Shown: positions 1-7,763 of the stretch, piece by piece
Position numbering within the stretch: the stretch's first letter is position 1
Layout of the letters: every line of letters starts with the position of its first letter
Source: DATNFP01 sp035606335
GTDB lineage: Bacteria > Bacteroidota > Bacteroidia > Chitinophagales > Chitinophagaceae
Length of the DNA stretch: 17,321 nt
Reading direction: 5' to 3'
Assembly (NCBI GenBank): GCA_035606335.1
Contig: DATNFP010000053.1
Location: 1 to 17,321 of the forward strand
The notes under the pieces: model-generated
The model's input: only the letters and a program-made list of their open reading frames with translations
What the model was told of the DNA's origin: nothing
The model's database searches: none
Program-made: the position numbers and the translations under genes

Positions 1-2398
1 GGTGATTAATATTTAGAGGTGATGTTTCAAGCTTTAGATCAGCTACCTGGCTAATGGGAATCGCCGTCCCCTGGCTATTATTCACATAAAGATTATTAAA
101 TACATCTAATGTGGGTCTTTCCGGCTTTGCAGTGGTAAGCATGATGTCGTAGTCATTACTATTATCATCGGTGTATTGTCCCATCTTTAACCCTGCAACA
201 GCAAGACGAACAATACGATCGATATTGACAGTGGGCACTCCCAGTAATTGGGCTTTCTCCTTATTAATAGCTACTCTGATATCTGACTTCAGTATGCTTA
301 CCGGATTGTCAACATAAATGGTTCCTGCAGTCTTCTTCAACATATCTTCCACTTTTGACGCCAATGCACGCAACGTATCGAGGTCTTCTCCAAACAATCT
401 CACTTCAACCGGCGCTACAACCGGAGGCCCTTGTTCAAAATTTTTCACTTCCACTTTTGCTCCCGGATAAGGATCCCATTTATGTCTTAGTTTTTCAATT
501 AAAGCAAATTTCTTATCAGGCGCTGTGTTCTCATCAAGCTGCACAAATATTTGGGCATAGTCAGATCGCTCATTTTCCGGTGTTTCATTATAATAGATCC
601 TTGGATTGCCTTTGCCAACATTTGTAGCAAAATATTTTATCATTGACTCTGTTTTCAATTCGCCTTCAATATTATGAGCAATACTATTGGTATATGAAAG
701 ACTGGACTGAGGCGGAGTGGTTATGTTTACAAAGAACTGTGGTTTTTCGGAGGAGGGGAAAAGACTAAAACCGATAGTCTTAAACAGGAAGATAGCTCCG
801 GCAAAAATTGCTACTGCAGACATAATAGTAACAAAAGGTTTATTCAACGCAACATCCAGAAGACGTGAATAGCTGCCATGAATCACTTTTTTTAATCCAC
901 GCATAAAAATATTTCCTTCAGGATTGCCAACATGTTCTTTCAAAAGTCTGCTCGAGAGAAATGGTATGATGGTAAGAGACACTCCCATGGAGGCTACTAC
1001 ACATAATATAACTGCTAACGGCAGGCTACGAATAAAATCGCCCGCACCCTCAGGAAGAAACACTAATGGCATAAATGCAATGATCAACGTAACTGTACAA
1101 CCAACCACTGCCATACCAATCTGTCCAGTTGCTTTCAGTGTGGCTTCCATGCGTGAATGGCCTTCGAGCATCCATCTTTCTATGTTCTCTACCACTACGA
1201 TACTGTCATCAACTAACAGACCTAGTGCTACTACCAGCCCCACTATACTTAGCTGATTGAGGCTATAGCCAAATACATGCAACAGAACAATTCCAATTGA
1301 CAATGACAGAGGAATGGAGATCATAACTATTATTGCAGACCTGAATCCAAGTGGTAATAATGTAATGGCAACCAGCAAAATAGCGATAAGAAAATCTCGT
1401 CCCAATCCGCCTAACCTATTATTAACATTGTTTGCCTGGTCGAAATTCTGAACGAGATCAATGTTGGAAGGCAGCGTTTTCTTAAACTTCTCAATAACTG
1501 GCTTATAGAGCTTCTGTGTGCTGCTAATATTTTCACCATCCTTCTGCGCAGCTACTACAAATACACAACGATGTCCGTTTAGACGTGTCTGGTATTTCTC
1601 ATTCTCAAATCCATAATACAATTTGGCAACATCTTTCAGAAAAATATTCTTCCCGTCAGCGGAATAGATAATAGTATTACTTATCTCATCGAGAGATTTG
1701 TAGTTGCTATTTGTTTTAATATTGAATGTGCGATTACCGGCATCTACACTACCTCCCGGGATATCAGCTATCTCACTTTGCAGATTGTTTATTATAGCAG
1801 AAATTGGGATGTGCATCTGGGCAAGCTTCTCAAGCTGCAATTCAATGCGCACTTGCTGATCGGGCAACCCATGTATCTCCACGTTTTTCAATGGTGGCAC
1901 TTTTTCTAATTCATCCTGCAGTTTTTTTGCATAGTAATTCAACCTGTCTCTTGGTGCATTTTCAGACACAAGTGCTATCTGCATAATGTTCACATCTGAT
2001 GGCTGGAATTTTTTCACATCAATACTTAAAATATCAGGAGGCAGATCACTTCTCTTACTGTTCACCACACGCACTATCTCCTGGTATTTTGAATCTACAT
2101 TGCTGTTGTATTTATATTCTACACGAATTACTGCAACACCATCACCAATTGTAGTGCGGAGACGCTTGATATTTTCGAGGCTGTAGATCTCCTTCTCCAA
2201 TGGCTTTACCACCAGTTCTTCCATATCCTTTGGACTGGTACCGGGATATACTATAATAATTGGAAATGTAGGTGCATGTAATTCCGGATCTTCAGAACGT
2301 GGCATAGTGAATATCGTTGTGATACCCAAAACAATGACCATGATAAAAATTACGAGTGTGAACTGGTAATTTTTTACGGCGTAATCTGATATTTTCAT
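1..2398 (-). CDS. RND multidrug efflux pump, inner-membrane subunit (AcrB-like), 3' part missing
   Basis: This is the proton-driven inner-membrane pump of a tripartite efflux system; AcrB-family proteins take up drugs, dyes or detergents and pass them to an outer-membrane channel. The frame is open from ATG at 2398 to the left edge, giving 799 residues of a family that usually has about 1,030-1,070. It starts with MKISDYAVKNYQ and a first membrane helix, followed by a long periplasmic porter domain. Around residues 385-410 lies the TM4 signature GLVVALGLLVDDSIVVVENI with the paired aspartates D397 and D398, the proton-relay residues equivalent to AcrB D407/D408. A second periplasmic domain follows and runs off the window. 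The adaptor gene ends 18 bp upstream on the same strand, so it is the last visible gene of the efflux operon. Substrate cannot be told from sequence; the aspartate pair fits the HAE drug-efflux class. Confidence 0.95.
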   Translation of the reverse strand, partial: MKISDYAVKNYQFTLVIFIMVIVLGITTIFTMPRSEDPELHAPTFPIIIVYPGTSPKDMEELVVKPLEKEIYSLENIKRLRTTIGDGVAVIRVEYKYNSNVDSKYQEIVRVVNSKRSDLPPDILSIDVKKFQPSDVNIMQIALVSENAPRDRLNYYAKKLQDELEKVPPLKNVEIHGLPDQQVRIELQLEKLAQMHIPISAIINNLQSEIADIPGGSVDAGNRTFNIKTNSNYKSLDEISNTIIYSADGKNIFLKDVAKLYYGFENEKYQTRLNGHRCVFVVAAQKDGENISSTQKLYKPVIEKFKKTLPSNIDLVQNFDQANNVNNRLGGLGRDFLIAILLVAITLLPLGFRSAIIVMISIPLSLSIGIVLLHVFGYSLNQLSIVGLVVALGLLVDDSIVVVENIERWMLEGHSRMEATLKATGQIGMAVVGCTVTLIIAFMPLVFLPEGAGDFIRSLPLAVILCVVASMGVSLTIIPFLSSRLLKEHVGNPEGNIFMRGLKKVIHGSYSRLLDVALNKPFVTIMSAVAIFAGAIFLFKTIGFSLFPSSEKPQFFVNITTPPQSSLSYTNSIAHNIEGELKTESMIKYFATNVGKGNPRIYYNETPENERSDYAQIFVQLDENTAPDKKFALIEKLRHKWDPYPGAKVEVKNFEQGPPVVAPVEVRLFGEDLDTLRALASKVEDMLKKTAGTIYVDNPVSILKSDIRVAINKEKAQLLGVPTVNIDRIVRLAVAGLKMGQYTDDNSNDYDIMLTTAKPERPTLDVFNNLYVNNSQGTAIPISQVADLKLETSPLNINH

Positions 2399-2416
2399 CG
2401 TGGTTCTTTTTATTAT

Positions 2417-3478
2417 TTATTGAATAACCCTGATAGCGCTATTTTCAGTGAGATAAGCACTGCCTGAAATGATAAGTTCTTTAGCGGTCTGCAACCCATC
2501 ACTAATAATCACTTTATCTTTTTCAATAGCAGATATGGTTACTTTTACTTTTTTGGCTGTTTTGTTGTCATCTGTCACAAATACATAAGCAGTGCTGCCA
2601 TCGCCATCTAGGATCGCATCATACGGTATTGCCCAGCAATTATTTGCAGTATTGGTTTTGCTATTCGCTACATCAATTATTGCCTTACCAAACATTCCTG
2701 AAGCAATAGCAGCGGGTTTGTCTCCTGTAAGTTTTATATCTATAGTAAAAGAACCTGTAACCGGATCTACACCTTCTGAACGGCGGGCTACAATACCACT
2801 GTAATCTTTGTCATTAGATGATATGTTTATTACAGCTTTGTCATTCAAATGAATAGCCGACCAATTCTTATCGCTTACACCAACCCTTAGCAGCCAGCCG
2901 GTAGATTTAGCACCATTTGTCTGAAAAACTGCTGTACCACTGCTCATCACCTGCCCTTCATTAGCCATCTTGCGTAATACAAAGCCATTTTCAGGAGCAT
3001 GTATTTCAGAATAAGTGCGATTAAATGCAGCAGTGTTCAATTGTTGTTTTGAAAGCTCAAGAGCTGTTTTGCTATTTTGTAATTGCTCTAATGTGGCAAC
3101 GCTATCATTATATAGATTGGTTATGCGCTGGTAATCACGGGTAGCTTTTTCATACCCCAGTTTAGCCTGTTGTACCTGTGCATCTATTTCCGTTAAGTTT
3201 AGTGTCGCTAATAGTTGTCCTTTTTTTATTGGATCACCTTCTTTTACATAAATGCGATTAATAACACCGCCTGTTTTAAAAGAGAGGTTTACTTCATCAT
3301 CTGTCGTGAATTGTCCAGAAACAGAAATGGATGCAAGATCATTATGCCTATCCAGGCTCATTACTTTTACTGGGATAGTTTCTGTATCAATGGATTTTGC
3401 GGCTTCTGATCTATGTATGCAGGAAGCGATGAGCATTGCTCCCGGAATAAATAATAAGATCGCATGAATGTTTTTCAT
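2417..3478 (-). CDS. RND efflux periplasmic adaptor (membrane fusion protein), lipoprotein
   Basis: This adaptor joins the RND pump to the TolC-like channel in the periplasm. I choose ATG 3478 (353 aa) over the in-frame ATG at 3529. From 3478 the protein begins with a compact lipoprotein signal, MKNIHAILLFIPGAMLIASC, with the lipid-bearing cysteine at residue 20, and the gene then starts 19 bp after the TolC-like stop instead of overlapping it. Next come a beta-barrel strand region, a lipoyl/biotinyl half-motif (about 66-92, GGVINRIYVKEGDPIKKGQL), an alpha-helical hairpin (about 95-150), the second lipoyl half (HAPENGFVLRKMANEGQ), and beta-barrel and membrane-proximal domains. This is the usual HlyD/AcrA order. 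It sits between channel and pump genes in one operon, so partnership with both is well supported by context. Confidence 0.93.
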   Translation of the reverse strand: MKNIHAILLFIPGAMLIASCIHRSEAAKSIDTETIPVKVMSLDRHNDLASISVSGQFTTDDEVNLSFKTGGVINRIYVKEGDPIKKGQLLATLNLTEIDAQVQQAKLGYEKATRDYQRITNLYNDSVATLEQLQNSKTALELSKQQLNTAAFNRTYSEIHAPENGFVLRKMANEGQVMSSGTAVFQTNGAKSTGWLLRVGVSDKNWSAIHLNDKAVINISSNDKDYSGIVARRSEGVDPVTGSFTIDIKLTGDKPAAIASGMFGKAIIDVANSKTNTANNCWAIPYDAILDGDGSTAYVFVTDDNKTAKKVKVTISAIEKDKVIISDGLQTAKELIISGSAYLTENSAIRVIQ

Positions 3479-3497
3479 ATTGCTGATTTTATTTTTT

Positions 3498-4865
3498 TTA
3501 ATTGTTTTTATCAAGAGGATAAGATGCATTACAACGTTCTATATCGGCCAGCGCTACCTGCACATTAGCAACGCTCACTGACAACTGCAGCTGAGCATCT
3601 GTTAGCTGGTTTAGCGCATCCAGTAATTCTATATAAAGCAGCTGGCCTTCTTTATATACTTTCATTTGATCGTTATAATATTTGCTTGCTAATGAAAGTT
3701 GGGTTTTTGCACTATTGTAATTGGCTACCGCCGTGTTATAATTATTTTTTGCCTGCGATAATTGAAGTGCAAATGTCTTTTCAGATTGGTCGTATTGGGC
3801 TTCAACTGATTGAACATCGAGTGCGGCCTGTTTTATTTTATACTGGTTTCTCCCGGCTGCAAATAAGTCCCATTCAAAGTTTACGCCCCATAAGTAGTAA
3901 GCAGTCTTATTATTAACATCCCAATTAAACCCTTGCGAGCCGAGGTCTATGAATGTATTTAATTTGGGAACTAAATAAGACCGTTGAAGTTTTGTATTCA
4001 GGTTATATACAAGATCTGTGGCTTTTAGTTCAGTAAGCTCCTCCCTGACATTTATGTCTTCACCAGGAATAAGATCCTGTTGTTTGAAAAGATCGGTATC
4101 GAGAGCTATTGGCGTTTCTAAAGGCTTATTGAGTAAAAAGTTGAAATAAGACTGTGCATTATTTTCATCATTTTGTGCCTGCGTAATAGATGCGTTTATT
4201 TTTTGTTTTTCTGTTTCCGCACGTGTCAGCGATGTGCTATTACGAACACCATTGCGCAACATGCTTTCATTCACCCGTATATTTTCATTTACTTGTACTA
4301 ATGCACTGTTGTATATCTCTATAGCCTTGCCCGCCTGGTAGTATTTGCAATAAGCAAATTTTATTTCTTTTACCAGCTCTCGCCTATATACATTCACTGC
4401 AGCTTGCTGCTGCGTAATAAGCGCTTTTTTTATTTTGTTATTATAATAGATCTCGGCATCAATTAATGGAAGAGCTGTTCTGAATTTGGCATCATAAAAG
4501 TTGTCCGGATTTAGTAAAACCGATGTGTTTTTTAATTGCGGGAATGACTTAGTTTCTGTCAACTGATTTAAAGTCGAGTAAACAGGATTCAATAGATCTC
4601 CAACCGGTATATCAATAGTACGGCCCCCTGCTGCTTTTGTATAGGAACCTAACAGTCCTATATTCGGCAGAAAAAGTGAGCGCGCTTCTTTTAGTGCATA
4701 CAGCGATTTCTCAAGCTGTAAGTTTTGTCTTCTGATGTCGTTGTTGTTTTTAAAAGCTTCATTGATGTATCCATCAAGTACTGTTTGGGCACCAGTATTT
4801 ATAGTACTCAATACTGAGAAACTTAATGCGATAAACAACCTTCCTTTTGTGAATATTGAAAACAT
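3498..4865 (-). CDS. TolC-family outer-membrane efflux channel
   Basis: This is the outer-membrane exit duct of the efflux system. I choose ATG 4865 (455 aa); a TTG nine codons upstream (4892) is possible but would spoil the signal peptide. From the ATG, the first ~27 residues form a typical Sec signal ending near NTGAQ. The mature protein shows two alpha-helical OEP repeats: long heptad-like helices with many Gln, Asn and Ala residues around 100-230 and 320-440, separated by shorter strand segments. A C-terminal helix contains LLYIELLDALNQLTDAQLQL, typical of TolC-family C-terminal repeats. The gene lies 48 bp after the TetR-type regulator and 19 bp before the adaptor, so the order is regulator-channel-adaptor-pump, common in Bacteroidota. 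No internal promoter is evident. Confidence 0.93.
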   Translation of the reverse strand: MFSIFTKGRLFIALSFSVLSTINTGAQTVLDGYINEAFKNNNDIRRQNLQLEKSLYALKEARSLFLPNIGLLGSYTKAAGGRTIDIPVGDLLNPVYSTLNQLTETKSFPQLKNTSVLLNPDNFYDAKFRTALPLIDAEIYYNNKIKKALITQQQAAVNVYRRELVKEIKFAYCKYYQAGKAIEIYNSALVQVNENIRVNESMLRNGVRNSTSLTRAETEKQKINASITQAQNDENNAQSYFNFLLNKPLETPIALDTDLFKQQDLIPGEDINVREELTELKATDLVYNLNTKLQRSYLVPKLNTFIDLGSQGFNWDVNNKTAYYLWGVNFEWDLFAAGRNQYKIKQAALDVQSVEAQYDQSEKTFALQLSQAKNNYNTAVANYNSAKTQLSLASKYYNDQMKVYKEGQLLYIELLDALNQLTDAQLQLSVSVANVQVALADIERCNASYPLDKNN

Positions 4866-4913
4866 ACTGAACAGTGTTAAGTAATGTGGCAAAAAAATAT
4901 ATAACAGTTGATT

Positions 4914-5528
4914 TTAAGTTTTTATCATTCTTAAGTATTCATTTATAGTCTTAGTGATAGCCTGGCTGATCTCTTCATCGCTCATATTCATCACTTTGAA
5001 ACGGCAGCGTATGTCAAGTGAGATTAATCCATGCCCCATCGACCATATGGAAAGTGTAGCTATACTTACGTCTTCAAATCTTATTAACTTCTTTTCTATG
5101 CATTCTCCCACGCATTTTAGCAGGTAATCAAAACAGTTTTCGCTATTACGCCATTCATCTTTTTCTTCTACTGCGTTCATAGGGGCTTTGATGATGAACA
5201 TAAGATCATACATCTCGGGATTATTGATCCCAAACCTTACATACGAATGGCAAATTTGTTCCAGGCGTTTTAGAGGATCTTCTGACGTAGCTTCCTTTTT
5301 GAACAATTCAAACATTTGGGTAAACGCTTCACCTTGCACATCATACAGCAGCTCATCTTTATCTTTATAATAGAGATATATTGTTGCCGGGCTATACTCA
5401 ATTTTCTCAGCAATATTCCTGATAGAAGTTTTTTCAAATCCTTCTTCTAAAAACATAGAAATAGCTGCGTCAATTATATTTTTACGCATTTCCTGTTTGT
5501 CCCTTTCTTTTCTTTCAGTAATTCCCAT
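4914..5528 (-). CDS. TetR/AcrR-family transcriptional regulator of the efflux operon
   Basis: This is a DNA-binding repressor, probably controlling its own operon and released by a small-molecule ligand. The start is ATG 5528 (204 aa). A TTG at 5549 is in frame but lies inside the -7 promoter box, so it cannot be the start of a transcript from that promoter. Residues 15-60 form the TetR helix-turn-helix: a first helix (MRKNIIDAAISMFLEEGF), then TSIRNIAEKIEYSPATIYLYYKDKDELLYDV with the family's typical S-x-x-T-I-Y-x-Y/H-F/Y-x-x-K spacing. The remaining ~140 residues are helical and less conserved, as expected for a ligand-binding/dimer domain. It is the first gene of the efflux operon, so repression of all four genes is the natural reading. 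The ligand is unknown. Confidence 0.93.
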   Translation of the reverse strand: MGITERKERDKQEMRKNIIDAAISMFLEEGFEKTSIRNIAEKIEYSPATIYLYYKDKDELLYDVQGEAFTQMFELFKKEATSEDPLKRLEQICHSYVRFGINNPEMYDLMFIIKAPMNAVEEKDEWRNSENCFDYLLKCVGECIEKKLIRFEDVSIATLSIWSMGHGLISLDIRCRFKVMNMSDEEISQAITKTINEYLRMIKT

Positions 5529-5546
5529 ATCGCTTAGTTCACAGTG

Positions 5547-5578
5547 CAAATTTAATGAACAGCGTTCATAATTTCAAA
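5547..5578 (-). promoter_or_regulatory. Bacteroidota-type promoter of the TetR/efflux operon
   Basis: On the minus strand a -33 element TTTG (5578-5575) is separated by exactly 20 nt from a perfect -7 element TAAATTTG (5554-5547). This matches the known Bacteroidota sigma-ABfr consensus TTTG...TAnnTTTG. Transcription should begin near 5540, leaving a leader of roughly a dozen bases before ATG 5528. It is the best promoter match in the window. Confidence 0.8.
5555..5569. promoter_or_regulatory. Candidate TetR operator, dyad inside the promoter spacer
   Basis: The perfect inverted repeat ATGAAC-AGC-GTTCAT (6-bp arms, 3-bp centre) fills the space between the -33 and -7 boxes of the TetR promoter and directly abuts the -7 box. 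A repressor bound here would block RNA polymerase. TetR-family proteins often autoregulate through such dyads. That this protein binds here is inference from position and symmetry. Confidence 0.6.
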
Positions 5579-5592
5579 GTAATTTTAAATAT

Positions 5593-5640
5593 TATTTTTA
5601 ATGCACTATAAATATGTTGATTTACAGCGCATTAAAAATA
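5593..5640. repeat. Perfect 12-bp inverted repeat upstream of the efflux promoter
   Basis: The arms TATTTTTAATGC (5593-5604) and GCATTAAAAATA (5629-5640) are perfect inverted copies 24 bp apart, so their centres are 36 bp apart. The element lies between the end of the DinB-like gene (5658) and the efflux promoter (-33 box at 5575). It is too AT-rich and widely spaced to be a convincing intrinsic terminator. It could be an upstream operator with two half-sites or a weak terminator for the DinB-like gene. Which of these applies is not decided by sequence. Confidence 0.55.
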
Positions 5641-5657
5641 TTTTGTTATGCAGTTCT

Positions 5658-6137
5658 TTATTTCTTGGCTAAAATTACCTGACCTAAATGATATGCAAGA
5701 TGATTAGTGCGATTGATAAGCACATTTAACCTATTGCGGTGGGGTTCTTTTGCAAAATCTTCTTCAGACACCTGGGTGTGCTTTTGAAACCACTCCTCCG
5801 CAGAAAGGCTATTAAATTTGTTTGTCAGCGTATTATTTGCATTATTCCAAAAGGTTTTTAATTCTTCTGCAGAAGGCAGATTTTCAACAGCTTTATCAGG
5901 CTTGTTAATGAATGCTTCATCAAGGTGTGTATATTGCCTTTCACCCAAACCAAGCAAAGGAAGCATTGCGTCATGTACGGCAGTCAGATGTCCAAGTACG
6001 TATGTTACCCTGTTCTTACCGGGAGCGATTTCCGTAGAGAGATGATTGTCAGGAACGCTATCTAAAAAAGAGTTTACTCTTTTTATATGCTGGTCCCATG
6101 CCTGTAATGCCATTTTTACAAATAGATCTTGTTCCAT
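5658..6137 (-). CDS. DinB/YfiT-fold putative metal-dependent protein
   Basis: This protein is 159 aa from ATG 6137; the preceding codon is a TTG and is not needed. The fold is the four-helix DinB/YfiT bundle, whose members bind a divalent metal through three histidines and include bacillithiol or mycothiol transferases and many uncharacterised proteins. The likely ligands are H50 in the VLGHLTAVHD segment and H146 and H150 in the C-terminal NHLAYHLGQ motif, which is typical of the family. The length fits single-domain members. It lacks a signal peptide, so it should be cytoplasmic. It is separated from the neighbouring genes by 110-130 bp and probably transcribed alone. The substrate is unknown; thiol transfer is only a family-level possibility. 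Confidence 0.8.
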   Translation of the reverse strand: MEQDLFVKMALQAWDQHIKRVNSFLDSVPDNHLSTEIAPGKNRVTYVLGHLTAVHDAMLPLLGLGERQYTHLDEAFINKPDKAVENLPSAEELKTFWNNANNTLTNKFNSLSAEEWFQKHTQVSEEDFAKEPHRNRLNVLINRTNHLAYHLGQVILAKK

Positions 6138-6250
6138 CAAAAAAAATTTATTGAGTTTAGAAATAGATGTCTAAGGTAGCCCTGAGATAATAGATAAGCT
6201 ATCCTGCTTTCCTATGATCCGATAAATTAAAAACATATAGCGGGAAAAGC

Positions 6251-7384
6251 TTAAGGTAGCTTTTGGAGATATTTTCTTACAGTTTTGTAACGGGTAAGCC
6301 CAAAAATTAAATCAAGCAGAAAAGGCATTGAATGTAATGCTTTTTGCACCTTGTAATGAAATCTCATTTCCTTGTCTAAAGCCTGTCGTAATTTCTTCTC
6401 ATACGACAATATGAAAACATCTCTGAAATCATTTTGTTTAAAACAGGTAACGGCTTGCTCTGCAGCTAATCTGCCGCTCAGCATGGCGTTGCCAATGCCA
6501 TCACCACTAATAGGATCTATAAGTGAGGCAGCATCTCCGGTAAGCATAAACCCATCACCACACACTTGTACATGCCGCGAACCCAATGGTAAGCTATGCC
6601 CTTCCAATGTCCCGTTCAGTGTTGCATTTTTAAACTTTGCTGCAAGCTGTGGAGTGCATTCCAAAAAATCATAAAATGCTTTCTTGATATTTATTTTCCG
6701 ATCTGCGATTTGTTGCGACAACATTCCAAACCCAACATTGGCTGAGCCATCATTAAAAGGGAATATCCATAAATAGCCAGGAAGAAATTCTTTGTTGATA
6801 TAAATCTCGTTGGTTCCGGGTATTACATCTTCAATCCCGGTATAATAGGCACGTACAGCGCCGATATGATGTTTTCTATCTAATCTCCTGTCAGTTAATA
6901 GCTTCGCAGATACAGATTGTGCACCATCTGCACCAATAATTAATTTAGTCGTAAAAGATTTACCTGTTGCCGACTGGATAACAAATCCATCTTCAGTCCT
7001 TGTAATTTGCTTAATAGCTGTGTTCTGATATACTTCAGTATTTGTATGCTGTAAAACAAGAGAGAATAATAGACCGTCAAACTCCATGCGCGTACAAGTG
7101 TAGGCGTCTGTATTCCAGTTTATCGCAAATGATTTGCTGTCGTAAACAACCTCAGTTTGTTTAGTGAGTGTCTTTACCGGAAATTTCTCAAAAGCTGCAG
7201 CTAACTCACCTGATATTGTGGCTAGTACTTTTATGGCACGTGTAGGTATGGCATCTCCACATACCTTATCCCTGGGGAAAGATTCTTTCTCAATTAATGC
7301 GACTTTCAAACCTGAATTAGACAACGCCAATGCACTTGTGCATCCTGCCGGCCCGGCGCCAATTATAATAATATCAAATTCCAA
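6251..7384 (-). CDS. FAD-dependent oxidoreductase, geranylgeranyl reductase family
   Basis: This is a 377-aa flavoprotein of the geranylgeranyl-reductase/PHBH-like group, which reduces isoprenoid double bonds or hydroxylates aromatic compounds. An N-terminal Rossmann motif GAGPAG (residues 9-14) follows the first strand, with E32 at its end to bind the adenosine ribose. The family signature FPRDKVCGDA follows at 36-45. The second FAD motif, GDGFMLTGDAASLIDPISGDG, lies near residues 275-295 and is followed by GIGNAMLSGRLAAEQ. The start must be TTG 7384: the upstream in-frame stop is at 7421-7423, there is no ATG between it and the Rossmann motif, and a -7 promoter box lies 17 nt upstream. It stands alone, so substrate (menaquinone side chain, carotenoid, archaeal-type lipid or flexirubin-like pigment) cannot be assigned. 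Confidence 0.85.
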   Translation of the reverse strand: MEFDIIIIGAGPAGCTSALALSNSGLKVALIEKESFPRDKVCGDAIPTRAIKVLATISGELAAAFEKFPVKTLTKQTEVVYDSKSFAINWNTDAYTCTRMEFDGLLFSLVLQHTNTEVYQNTAIKQITRTEDGFVIQSATGKSFTTKLIIGADGAQSVSAKLLTDRRLDRKHHIGAVRAYYTGIEDVIPGTNEIYINKEFLPGYLWIFPFNDGSANVGFGMLSQQIADRKINIKKAFYDFLECTPQLAAKFKNATLNGTLEGHSLPLGSRHVQVCGDGFMLTGDAASLIDPISGDGIGNAMLSGRLAAEQAVTCFKQNDFRDVFILSYEKKLRQALDKEMRFHYKVQKALHSMPFLLDLIFGLTRYKTVRKYLQKLP

Positions 7385-7401
7385 TATCGATAGTATAAAG
7401 G

Positions 7402-7409
7402 CAAATATA
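7402..7409 (-). promoter_or_regulatory. -7 promoter box for the FAD oxidoreductase
   Basis: The minus strand reads TATATTTG, an exact TAnnTTTG match, 17 nt before the TTG start at 7384. No good -33 TTTG is seen at the right distance. Its spacing to the start codon resembles that of the other promoters in this window. Confidence 0.5.
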
Positions 7410-7423
7410 TTAACTTCATACTA

Positions 7424-7763
7424 AGTAATTCTGCTATTAAAATTTTGTTTTTAAGGTTAATTAGGATCTATAATTAATTTGCCTGGTTGTAATTGTGATG
7501 ATTGTTAATAGTGATAAGATAGTTATAACCGCCTGAAAATGCCCATTGCCATTGAAATAAGGATTATAATTAAATACTAATAACTTTATAATTACATTCT
7601 AATACACTTTAATTACAAGCAATAACGCATTATTTTATCTTTACATTCTAACGCTTTATCATCCTCATTTCTAACTATTAAGAAGGATAATTCAATTCCA
7701 TGAAAAGATACTTTATTGCTTTTAATACATGGATAAGATAATTTTTAATGCTTCGGATCATAT
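7424..7763. other. AT-rich intergenic gap between divergent genes
   Basis: About 340 bp of very AT-rich DNA separate the FAD oxidoreductase from the plus-strand WbqC-like gene. I see no RNA gene and no GC-rich hairpin. It holds an 11-bp direct repeat TTACATTCTAA (7592-7602 and 7641-7651), a near-consensus plus-strand -7 box TATCTTTA (7636-7643, one mismatch), and a 13-codon reading frame at 7700-7741. The promoter of the WbqC-like gene should lie here, but no exact match is present. Confidence 0.6.
7700..7741 (+). CDS. Possible 13-codon small ORF upstream of the WbqC-like gene
   Basis: ATG 7700 is preceded about 13 nt upstream by AGAAGG (7681-7686), one of the better Shine-Dalgarno-like sequences in this window. 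It opens a frame for MKRYFIAFNTWIR ending at TAA 7739-7741, 22 bp before the WbqC start. It might be a leader peptide or the remnant start of a lost gene. A frame this short arises easily by chance, so support is weak. Confidence 0.2.
   Translation: MKRYFIAFNTWIR

Noticed and set aside
924..1256. Plus-strand open frame of 110 codons opposite the RND pump
   Set aside because: It lies antisense to the conserved TM4 and neighbouring region of the RND gene, whose frame encodes clear family motifs; the same applies to the frames at 355-627, 1804-1986 and 1986-2186.
3479..3529. Longer adaptor start at ATG 3529
   Set aside because: It would overlap the TolC-like gene by about 30 bp and put a charged stretch before the lipoprotein signal.
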